Positions 17,390 through 24,497 of a DNA stretch of 64,000 bases are shown here, piece by piece. Position 1 is the first letter of the stretch. Every line of letters starts with the position of its first letter. Under the pieces are notes generated by a model, which saw only the letters and a list, made by a program, of their open reading frames with translations, ran no database searches and was not told where the DNA came from. The translations under genes and the position numbers were made by a program. Origin of the DNA: Streptomyces griseocarneus (GTDB taxonomy: Bacteria; Actinomycetota; Actinomycetes; Streptomycetales; Streptomycetaceae); assembly GCA_003674045.1 (NCBI GenBank), contig PENC01000010.1, positions 173,604 to 237,603 on the forward strand. Direction: 5' to 3'.

Positions 17390-17998
17390 ATGAGCCTGAA
17401 TATCGCCGTCATCTACTACTCCGCGACCGGTAACGTGCACCAGATCGCCCAGGCGGTCGCCGAGGGAGCAGGCAAGGGCGGCGCGGAGGTGCGCCTGCGC
17501 CGAGTCGCCGAACTCGCCCCGGACAGCGCCATCGACGCCAACCCCGCGTGGCGGGCGCACATAGATGCCACCACCGACGTCGAGCTCGCCACACTCGACG
17601 ACCTGACCTGGTCCCACGGCGTCGCCTTCGGCACCCCGACGCGGTTCGGGAACGTCTCCGCGCAGCTCAAGCAATTCCTGGACACCACCGGCGGACTGTG
17701 GGCCTCCGGTGCGCTCGCGGACAAGACGGCGACCGGCTTCACCAGCGCCGCCAACGCCCACGGCGGCAACGAGTCCACGCTGCTCGCCCTGTACAACACC
17801 ATGCACCACTGGGGCGCGATCACCGTCCCGCCCGGCTACACCGACGCCAGTGTCTATCCCGCGGGCGGCAACCCCTACGGCACCTCCCACGCCTCGCAAG
17901 GCGGGGGCCCCTCGCCGGAGGTGCTCGCCGCGGCCCGGTTCCAGGGGCTGCGCCTGGCCCGGATCACCGCCCGGATCATCGGCGACGGCCAGGCCTGA
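17390..17998 (+). CDS. wrbA: WrbA-like flavodoxin-fold NAD(P)H:quinone oxidoreductase
   Basis: Type IV quinone reductases use FMN and NAD(P)H for two-electron reduction of quinones. The 202-aa protein starts with the FMN phosphate loop IYYSATGNVHQIAQAVAEGA. It then has the flavin-contacting GTPTRFGNVSAQLKQFLD, and NAHGGNESTLLALYNTMHHW with PPGYT, all hallmarks of WrbA. The ATG at 17390 has AGGA seven bases upstream. Divergent from TetR and adjacent to a quinone-type polyketide cluster, it probably protects against or tailors the quinone product. It may lead the rightward gene set, although the DUF6081 gene that follows has its own SARP-type promoter. Confidence 0.92.
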   Translation: MSLNIAVIYYSATGNVHQIAQAVAEGAGKGGAEVRLRRVAELAPDSAIDANPAWRAHIDATTDVELATLDDLTWSHGVAFGTPTRFGNVSAQLKQFLDTTGGLWASGALADKTATGFTSAANAHGGNESTLLALYNTMHHWGAITVPPGYTDASVYPAGGNPYGTSHASQGGGPSPEVLAAARFQGLRLARITARIIGDGQA

Positions 17999-18061
17999 AC
18001 CGGCGCCCGGCACCACGGGCGCAGGCCCGGCCGCACGGCGGCGCCACGTCCGCACCGAGCC

Positions 18062-18090
18062 TTCGAAGCGTCTTCGAGGCGACTTCGAGC
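18062..18090 (+). promoter_or_regulatory. SARP-type heptad direct repeats (DUF6081 operon promoter)
   Basis: TTCGAAG (18062), TTCGAGG (18073) and TTCGAGC (18084) start exactly 11 bp apart, in the 187-bp gap between WrbA and the first DUF6081 gene. This is the clearest of the four arrays in the window and points rightward. Confidence 0.8.
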
Positions 18091-18185
18091 CGGCCTGGAG
18101 AGCGTCGTACGGGACAGGCCGCGCATGCGACGGGCCACACCCGACCCGGCAGACATCCGGGCATCACAGGGGGAGAGCGGCAACC

Positions 18186-19235
18186 ATGGCAGACCACCCC
18201 GACGGACAGCGATTACACGGAGCCACGACGCCGGAGGGCGAACACCCGGACCGGCGCGAGGTGTTGTGGAACACCGACTTCGGTGAAGGCTTCGCCACCA
18301 GCGGGCCCGGTGCGCGCTGGTACTACTCCGCGACCGGCCCCTACGTCGGGGACGACGGGGTGGTCACCACCGGTGCGCACGGCCTGCGGGTCGCCTCCGG
18401 CGGCCTCGGCGAGAACGGCACGCCCGCGTTCGTCCGCACCCTCGCCCAGGAGCAGGACAACGGCCACGGGCTGCCCGGCCTGCTCGACCACGTCAAATGG
18501 CTCGTCTACATCCGGCACGACCCCTCCGCCGGGCTCCCCGGCTTCGAGGCGCCACTCGAAGGGGAACTGGTCTTCGAGGCCCATGTGTCAGGCCGCACCT
18601 ATGGCACGGAGGGCCATCCCTTCGGTGAAGCCGTCACCGATCCCGAGGACGATCTGCGCCTCGCCTCGACCGCGGTCAACGCCTTCGACCCGGAGACGCT
18701 CCTGGTCGTCGACTTCTTCCTGACCAACTCCCGGATCTACGCCTTCTACGAGCGTCTGCCGTTCGCCCGTCAACAGCTGGGTGACTACGCCGCGTTCTCC
18801 TACGCGGTCCCCGTCGCCCGGCGCTCGCCCGGTCAGCAGCACCGCCTCGCGCTGCACTACGACCGCTCCGCGGGCCGGGTGCGCTGGGTGGTCGACGGCG
18901 ACGAGGTCTTCCGGGTGGAACGGCTCGGCCGTCGTCTCGCCTCTTCGCGGTACCTCGTCCTGGATCACGGGGGCGACGAGACGCAGATCGCGCCGCGCCG
19001 GCTCAACGGCGGCATGGGCATGTTCAGCCTCCTCGACGGCGCGCGGCCGGGACAGGCCGGAGCCGCTCTGGTGCGGCTGTCGAGCGCGGAGGACTTCTAC
19101 TTCGCCCCGGCCGTGGGACAGCCGCGGCCACAGACGTTCCTGGACGACAAGAGCGCGCAGGCCAGTCGGCTCTTCGGCCAGGGCGCGAGCCTCACCGTGG
19201 CCCGCTACACCGTCTGGAAGGGGCACGGCAGGTGA
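18186..19235 (+). CDS. DUF6081 family protein (copy A)
   Basis: This is a 349-aa soluble protein of unknown biochemistry. It is rich in aromatic and Gly residues and predicted beta strands, without signal peptide or membrane helix. Hallmark segments are GPGARWYYSATGPYVGDDG near residue 40, DHVKWLVYI near 100, SGRTYGTEGHPFGEAV, DFFLTNSRIYAFYERLPFAR and QASRLFGQGASL at the end. A paralogue lies at 21.8-22.8 kb. Codon 10 is a TTA leucine (18213-18215), so expression should need bldA. The ATG has a GGGGGAGAG ribosome site, and an SARP array sits about 100 bp upstream. Members of this family occur in aromatic polyketide clusters, so a tailoring or binding role is likely but unproven. Confidence 0.8.
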   Translation: MADHPDGQRLHGATTPEGEHPDRREVLWNTDFGEGFATSGPGARWYYSATGPYVGDDGVVTTGAHGLRVASGGLGENGTPAFVRTLAQEQDNGHGLPGLLDHVKWLVYIRHDPSAGLPGFEAPLEGELVFEAHVSGRTYGTEGHPFGEAVTDPEDDLRLASTAVNAFDPETLLVVDFFLTNSRIYAFYERLPFARQQLGDYAAFSYAVPVARRSPGQQHRLALHYDRSAGRVRWVVDGDEVFRVERLGRRLASSRYLVLDHGGDETQIAPRRLNGGMGMFSLLDGARPGQAGAALVRLSSAEDFYFAPAVGQPRPQTFLDDKSAQASRLFGQGASLTVARYTVWKGHGR

Positions 19236-19693
19236 ACCATCGCAACGCCGAGCCGCCCGCCCCGACAGCGGCCGGGCTGACCGGGACCTGGCGCCTCGTC
19301 TCGTACGTCGACGTGGACGAGGCGGGCAACGTCAGCGAGGGGCCGCTCGGCCCCGCCCCCGAGGGACTCCTCATCTACGACGAGCAGGGGCACATGGCGG
19401 TCAGCATGATGCGCACCGGTGCCCCTCCGGCCGCCGGGCCGGAGGAGGGGACCGGGGGAGCGGCCCCGGCCCGGCAACGCGAGACGTTCATGGGATACGC
19501 GGGGCGATGGCGCCTCGCCGATGAGCGCACCGTGGTGCACCACGTCGCCGTCAGCGCCCACGCCCACCAGGTGGGCCAGGAGCTCGTCCGAGAGCTGGAG
19601 CGGGACGGCGACCGGATCGTCCTGTACGGCACGGCGATGATCGGCGGGCGGCCGCAGCGGCGGCAGCTCTGCTGGGAACGGGTGTGCGGGTGA
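19232..19693 (+). CDS. Lipocalin-like domain protein
   Basis: This small 153-aa protein is translationally coupled to copy A of DUF6081 through a GTGA overlap. GTWRLVSYVDVDEAGNV near residue 20, GLLIYDEQGHMAVSMMRTG and MGYAGRWRLADERTVVHHV are characteristic of the Lipocalin_5 (lipocalin-like) family, which forms a beta barrel able to hold hydrophobic ligands. No catalytic residues can be named. The last third is shortened relative to some relatives, ending RRQLCWERVC. Its place in the operon suggests it binds or isomerises an intermediate, which is inference. Confidence 0.75.
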   Translation: MNHRNAEPPAPTAAGLTGTWRLVSYVDVDEAGNVSEGPLGPAPEGLLIYDEQGHMAVSMMRTGAPPAAGPEEGTGGAAPARQRETFMGYAGRWRLADERTVVHHVAVSAHAHQVGQELVRELERDGDRIVLYGTAMIGGRPQRRQLCWERVCG

Positions 19694-19770
19694 GCCCGTT
19701 CCGCGCACCTCGCACCGACAACAGATCACGGGCAATGTCCATCGTTCTTCAACGCAAAGGAAAATCCGCC

Positions 19771-20700
19771 ATGAAGGCTCTGATCGCTTCCTCCTACGGC
19801 CCGGTCGACCAGCTGACCGTCACCGATGTGACCAAGCCGGTACCCGAGGCCGGGCAGGTTCTGATCAAGGTGCGGGCCGCGAGCCTGAACGCCATCGACA
19901 TCCGCCTCACGACGGGCGAGTTCCGCGAGCAGATGCCCGTGGAGCACCCCTTCCACCTCGGGCTCGACGCCGCGGGAACGGTGGAGGCCGTGGGCGAGGG
20001 CGTGTCCCGTTTCACGGCGGGTGACGAGGTCGTGGCCTTCACCTACCCGTTCCTCGGCACCGTCGCCGAATACGCGCTGGCCGGCGACGGCCCGAACCTG
20101 GTGCACCGCCCGCAGTCCCTGTCGCCGGAGACCGCCGCGGCCCTCCCTCAGGCGGCCCTGACCGCCGCCGCCGCGCACGACGCGGCCCAGCTCAAGTCCG
20201 GCCAGAGCGTGCTGGTGATCGGAGCGCCCGGCGGTGTCGGGTCCTTCCTGGTGCAGCTCGCCGGCCAGTCCGGGGCCCAGGTGCTCGCCACCGGCAAGCC
20301 CGAGGACGAGGCGTACCTGCGCCGTCTGGGGGTCGCCGAGACGATCGACTACACCGGCAAGGACGTCAACGAGGAAGCGCGCCGTCTGCGCCCCGACGGC
20401 GTGGACGTGGTGATCGACCTGGTCAACGCCGGGCCCGGGCTCGCCGCCACCGCGGCCGCGGCCAAGCCCGGTGGCCTCCTCGTCTCCACCCTGGGCGGTG
20501 CGCCGGCGTTCGACCGCGGGGTCACGGCGGCCTACGTGGGGGTGGAGCAGGGCGTCGGGCAGCTCGAGGACCTCGTCCGGCGCGTCGCCGAGCGGCAGCT
20601 GGACGTGCACGTCGACACCTTCCCGTTCTCCCGGGCCGTCGAGGCGGCGCAGCACTTCGCCGGCTCCCACTCCCGCGGCAAGCTCGTCATCACCTTCTGA
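19771..20700 (+). CDS. MDR-family NADPH-dependent reductase (quinone/enoyl reductase type)
   Basis: This is a 309-aa medium-chain dehydrogenase/reductase without zinc ligands. The GroES-like N-domain (KALIASSYGPVDQLTVTDV) is followed by the Rossmann domain with VLVIGAPGGVGSFLVQLA near residue 145. The cofactor region has VLATGKPEDEAYLRRLG and the strand VDVVIDLVNAG. Related enzymes in aromatic polyketide pathways (ActVI-ORF2-like) reduce an enoyl or quinone bond of the late tricycle. I placed the start at ATG 19771, with AAAGGAAA nine bases upstream; an in-frame ATG at 19735 is less likely. It is in the rightward operon 77 bp after the lipocalin-like gene. Confidence 0.85.
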   Translation: MKALIASSYGPVDQLTVTDVTKPVPEAGQVLIKVRAASLNAIDIRLTTGEFREQMPVEHPFHLGLDAAGTVEAVGEGVSRFTAGDEVVAFTYPFLGTVAEYALAGDGPNLVHRPQSLSPETAAALPQAALTAAAAHDAAQLKSGQSVLVIGAPGGVGSFLVQLAGQSGAQVLATGKPEDEAYLRRLGVAETIDYTGKDVNEEARRLRPDGVDVVIDLVNAGPGLAATAAAAKPGGLLVSTLGGAPAFDRGVTAAYVGVEQGVGQLEDLVRRVAERQLDVHVDTFPFSRAVEAAQHFAGSHSRGKLVITF

Positions 20701-20774
20701 ACCCACCGCCGCCTGCGGCCCCGCCGGACCGCAGGCGGCACGCCGCACGAAGCGACCCCACCGAGGTGACTGCC

Positions 20775-21773
20775 GTGGCCTACGACTACGACCCCGAGCT
20801 CGCTCCCTGGGCGGAGCGCCTCGCCCCGGTCGACTACACGGACCCGGCCGCAGCCCGGGCCGCGGTCCGTGCCATCGCCGGGCGCCAGCCCGCCTACCGG
20901 CCCCTCGGCGCCGTCGAGGTGTCCGACACCACCGCCCCCGGCCCGGACGGCGCCCCGCCGGTGCCGCTGCGCGTCTACCGGCCTGCCGCCCGGGGCACGC
21001 GGCCCAGCCCCGGACTGCTGTATCTGCACTGGGGCGGCTTCGTCTGCGGCGACCTGGACGCCCTGCACCCCACGTGTCTGCGCCTGGCGGACCGCACCGG
21101 CGCCGTCGTGGTCGCGCCGGCCTACCGCCTCGCTCCCGAGCACCCTTTCCCCGCCGGCCTCGAGGACGCCTACGCCGCCCTGTGCTGGACGGCGGGGAAC
21201 GCGGCCCGGCTCGGCGTGGACCGGGACCGGATCGGGATCGGCGGCGAGAGCGCCGGGGGAGGACTGGCCGCCGCGGTCGCCCTGCTGGCCCGCGACCGCG
21301 GCGGACCGCCCCTGCGCCTGCAGTGCCTGATGTGGCCGGAGCTCGACGACCGCCTCGAAACGGTCTCGGCCCGCGCCTTCACCGACACACCCAAGTGGAA
21401 CCGGGCCTGCGCGCAGGCGAGCTGGGGCTTCTATCTGGGGCCGCGTCACCGGCCCGGCGCCGGCACGGTGCCTCCGTACGCCGCGCCCGCGCGAGCGGCG
21501 GATCTGTCCGGACTGCCGCCCGCGTACGTGTGCGCCTGCGAATACGACCCGGGGCGCGACGAGGCCATCGCCTACGCCCACCGGCTCATCCAGGCGGGGG
21601 TGCGCACCGAGATCGGCTACTGGCCGGGAACGTTCCACGCCTCGGTCTCGGTCGCCGACGCGGCCGTGAGCCGGAAGATGCTCGCGGACCAGACCGACGT
21701 GCTGGTCCGCGGCCTGGGCGGCACACCGCGGCGCACACCGCACGCCGATACCGAGGGAAGGAAGAGCACGTGA
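20775..21773 (+). CDS. Alpha/beta hydrolase (HSL-type)
   Basis: This is a 332-aa hydrolase of the hormone-sensitive-lipase group. The oxyanion motif appears as LHWGGFVCGD (the usual HGGG has Trp at its second position). The nucleophile elbow is GIGGESAGGGLAAAV, the acid is in a CEYDPGRDEAIAYA segment, and the base is the His of GTFHASVSV near the C-terminus. The start is GTG 20775 because GAGGTGA is placed five bases upstream; the earlier GTG at 20766 lies inside that ribosome site. It overlaps the second DUF6081 gene by GTGA, so the two are coupled. It may hydrolyse an ester or lactone such as one produced by the Baeyer-Villiger enzyme, which is inference. Confidence 0.88.
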   Translation: MAYDYDPELAPWAERLAPVDYTDPAAARAAVRAIAGRQPAYRPLGAVEVSDTTAPGPDGAPPVPLRVYRPAARGTRPSPGLLYLHWGGFVCGDLDALHPTCLRLADRTGAVVVAPAYRLAPEHPFPAGLEDAYAALCWTAGNAARLGVDRDRIGIGGESAGGGLAAAVALLARDRGGPPLRLQCLMWPELDDRLETVSARAFTDTPKWNRACAQASWGFYLGPRHRPGAGTVPPYAAPARAADLSGLPPAYVCACEYDPGRDEAIAYAHRLIQAGVRTEIGYWPGTFHASVSVADAAVSRKMLADQTDVLVRGLGGTPRRTPHADTEGRKST

Positions 21774-22783
21774 GTCATGGCGCGGCAGAGAAGGTGATCT
21801 GGGACGCCGACTTCGCCGGCGGGTTCACCGCAACAGGACCGGGCGCCCGCTGGTGGTACTACGCGCAGCGGCCCTACGTCGGCGACGACGGCCATGTGAC
21901 GACCTCGGAACAGGGCTTGCGCGTGGTCTCCGGCGGCGTCAACCCGGCCACGGGAGAACCCGCCTTCGTGCGCAGCCTGGGACAGGACCACGCCAACGGC
22001 GCCGGACTGCCCGGCGAGATCGACCATGTCAAATGGCTTGCCTACGCCAACGAGCGCGCCACCGGCGGGACACCCGGATTCGACGCGGTCCGCGGGCAGG
22101 TGCTCCACTTCGACACGGTGTTCTCGGGGCGCACCTACGGCACGGCCGCACACCCCTTCGGCAAGGCGGTCGCCGACCCGGACAGTGACCTGAGGCTGGC
22201 CTCGGTGGCAGCCCCCGTCGTGGACTTCGAGAGTTTTGTCGGCGTCGAGTTCTTCCTCACCAACACCAAGGTGTACGTCTTCTACGAACGGCTGCCCTTC
22301 GGCCGCGAACGGCTCGGCGACTACGCGGCGTTCCTCTACGCCGTGCCGGTCGCCGACCGCACGCCCGAGGACGTGCACCACTGCCGGGTCTCCTACGACC
22401 GCGCCGCTGGAACAGTGCGCTACCTCCTGGAGGGCGAGGAGGTCTTCCGCGTGGACCGGCTCGGACACCGCCTGGCCGGCCGTGAGTACCTGGTGCTCGA
22501 GCACGGGGGCGAGGACATGCCGGCCGAACCACGCCAGTTCGCCGCCGGTGTGGGTCTTTTCACCGTTCTGGACGGAGCGCTGCCGGGCCACGCGGACCCC
22601 TCCGGCCTGGTCCGCCTCACTCCCCGGCCGGGGCAGTACCACAGCACGCTGCAAGGGCCGCCCGCCCCGCAGACCTTCGTGGACCCCGACAGCGCGGAGA
22701 CCAGCCGGCTCTTCGGCCAGGGTGCCGAGGTGACGGTGGCCTCCTGCAAGGTCTCCGTGTCCGAGGCGGACGGCGCCGGCTGA
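21770..22783 (+). CDS. DUF6081 family protein (copy B)
   Basis: This 337-aa paralogue of the 18.2-kb protein shares GPGARWWYYAQRPYVGDDG, DHVKWLAYANERATGG, FSGRTYGTAAHPFGKAV, FFLTNTKVYVFYERLPFGRE and TSRLFGQGAEVTVASCKV almost in register. It starts with GTG overlapping the hydrolase stop, preceded by GGAAGGAAGAG. It closes the rightward operon and faces the oxidase gene across a hairpin. No TTA codon was seen in this copy. Having two diverged copies in one operon suggests a heterodimer or two successive substrates. Function unknown. Confidence 0.8.
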   Translation: MSHGAAEKVIWDADFAGGFTATGPGARWWYYAQRPYVGDDGHVTTSEQGLRVVSGGVNPATGEPAFVRSLGQDHANGAGLPGEIDHVKWLAYANERATGGTPGFDAVRGQVLHFDTVFSGRTYGTAAHPFGKAVADPDSDLRLASVAAPVVDFESFVGVEFFLTNTKVYVFYERLPFGRERLGDYAAFLYAVPVADRTPEDVHHCRVSYDRAAGTVRYLLEGEEVFRVDRLGHRLAGREYLVLEHGGEDMPAEPRQFAAGVGLFTVLDGALPGHADPSGLVRLTPRPGQYHSTLQGPPAPQTFVDPDSAETSRLFGQGAEVTVASCKVSVSEADGAG

Positions 22784-22810
22784 GGTCCTCCGGAAGGCCC
22801 ACGTGAGCGA

Positions 22811-22830
22811 GGCCCGTGGACACGCGGGCC
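22811..22830. terminator. Hairpin between converging operons
   Basis: GGCCCG (22811-22816) and CGGGCC (22825-22830) form a perfect 6-bp stem with an 8-nt loop in the 84-bp gap between the ends of the rightward and leftward operons. Confidence 0.5.
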
Positions 22831-22867
22831 CCGCTGTGTGTCCGTGGACGCTCAGGACGTGGGGCGC

Positions 22868-24478
22868 TCAGGAGCCGTGCGGAAGTTCGACGGACTGCGC
22901 GTGGCGGAAGAAGTCCGTGGGGTCGAACCGCGCCTTGGCCTGCTGCAGCCTGCGGTAGTTGTCCTTGTAGTACAGGGCGTGCCAGGGCACCCCGGAGCGG
23001 TTGAACCGCGGGTCCTTGATGTCGGTGTCCGGCGAGTTGATGTAGCAGCCGTCGGACTGCTCGTTGGGCACCGGGTAGCCGCCGGTCGCGGCGAAGGCCT
23101 TGTGATAGATGTCGCGGAGCCAGCCCATGTGCTGCTCGTCCTCGCGCGGGTCCTGCCAGTAGTTCTCGAACAGGGCGAGGAACGCCGAGTCGCGGTGCAC
23201 GGACGCGGTGGCGTGCGGATCGACGGCGTTGATCCGGCCGCCGGCCACCCCGGTGAGCTGGAGCAGGGCGTTGGGGTTGCTGTAGTCGTCCCGGGTCATC
23301 TGCTCGTAGAACGTGCCTATCTGGGCGTCGGTGAAGCCCTTGCGCATATACGCGGTCTTCACGCCGCTGCGCATGGCGGGGCTGGTCATCAGCGTGGGGT
23401 TGCTGGTGCCGATCAGCTCGGTCGCCTCCAGCCAGGACAGCTTCTGCGCCGGCGGGACGGCGGCCTTCACACCCTGGGTGATCGCCGCGAGATAACTGGT
23501 CAACAGCTCCTCGGCATGCGGGATTCCGGCGTCGATCTGGGTCAGGATGTTGATGGACTGCGACGCCTTGTGCGTGAGGAAGACCACTCCGGTCAGCGAG
23601 GCGTACGGCGAGTCCGGGGCCTTGTTCTGTTCGTGCCAGGTGCCGAAGTTGCGTACCAGGGAGGTGAAGCCGGCGCGGTCCAGTTCGGCCCAGGGGACCG
23701 GGACGACGCTCAGGAGCACGTTCTTGGGCGGGCGCGGGAGCTGCTCGGAGGGGTGCGCGTCGTGCCTGCCCGGAGAGCGGAACCAGTAGCGCGTGACGAT
23801 GCCGAAGTTGCCGCCACCACCGCCGGTGACCGCCCACCACAGGTCGTGGTGCGGGTCGTCGGGGTTGCGGGACGCGGTGATCCGGCGGGCCCGACGGTCG
23901 CGGCCGACGACCACCATCTCCACCGCCTCCAAGTGGTCCACCACATAGCCGAACTTGCGGGAGAGCAGCCCGTAGCCCCCGCCGCTTGCATGGCCGCCGA
24001 TGCCGACGCCGGGGCACACGCCGCCCGGCAGCGTCACCCCCCAGCCCTTGAACAACCATTCGTAGATCCGGCCGAGTTGGGCGCCGCCCTCGACGGCGAA
24101 GGCCCGGCGCCGGTCGCAGTAGTAGACGTCGTGCATCAGCGACAGGTCGATGATGACCTCGGCCTCGGGGTGGTAGACGAACGGGGCGTAGCAGTGGCCG
24201 CCGCCGCGCACGGAGAGCCGCTGCCCGGCCCGGGCGGCCCGGTCCACGGCGTGCAGGACCTGGTCGGAGTTGCCGACCACCTGGACGTACCGGGGTGCGG
24301 CGGTCCAGCGTTTGTCATTGCCGGTGACGAGCTCGGGATAGCGGGCGTCGTCCGGTGTGATCTGTGCCGTCCGGAAGGGCGCGACGACGCTCTGCACGGG
24401 CTCGAAGTCGACCGCGACGGCCTCGGGCAGGGAACTCCCGCTGTACTCCGCCGGCTCCCCGCTCTTCGTGATGTCCAT
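22868..24478 (-). CDS. BBE-type FAD-linked oxidase, bicovalent flavin
   Basis: Berberine-bridge-enzyme-like oxidases abstract hydride and pass electrons to O2. The 536-aa protein has the VAO-fold FAD domain with VRGGGHCYAPF (His-95) and LPGGVCPGVGIGGHASGGGYG (Cys-155). These residues are exactly 60 apart, as in oxidases that bind FAD through both His and Cys. The C-terminal BBE segment with the INSPDTD and YYKDNYRRLQQAKARFDPTDFF motifs is complete. There is no signal peptide, so it should act in the cytosol. The ATG has AGAAGGGAA upstream and starts 19 bp after the Baeyer-Villiger gene stop. In aromatic pathways such enzymes (GilR, AknOx) oxidise hydroxyls to lactones or ketones; the exact step here is unknown. 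Confidence 0.92.
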   Translation of the reverse strand: MDITKSGEPAEYSGSSLPEAVAVDFEPVQSVVAPFRTAQITPDDARYPELVTGNDKRWTAAPRYVQVVGNSDQVLHAVDRAARAGQRLSVRGGGHCYAPFVYHPEAEVIIDLSLMHDVYYCDRRRAFAVEGGAQLGRIYEWLFKGWGVTLPGGVCPGVGIGGHASGGGYGLLSRKFGYVVDHLEAVEMVVVGRDRRARRITASRNPDDPHHDLWWAVTGGGGGNFGIVTRYWFRSPGRHDAHPSEQLPRPPKNVLLSVVPVPWAELDRAGFTSLVRNFGTWHEQNKAPDSPYASLTGVVFLTHKASQSINILTQIDAGIPHAEELLTSYLAAITQGVKAAVPPAQKLSWLEATELIGTSNPTLMTSPAMRSGVKTAYMRKGFTDAQIGTFYEQMTRDDYSNPNALLQLTGVAGGRINAVDPHATASVHRDSAFLALFENYWQDPREDEQHMGWLRDIYHKAFAATGGYPVPNEQSDGCYINSPDTDIKDPRFNRSGVPWHALYYKDNYRRLQQAKARFDPTDFFRHAQSVELPHGS

Positions 24479-24497
24479 GGTTCCCTTCTCTTTTTCC

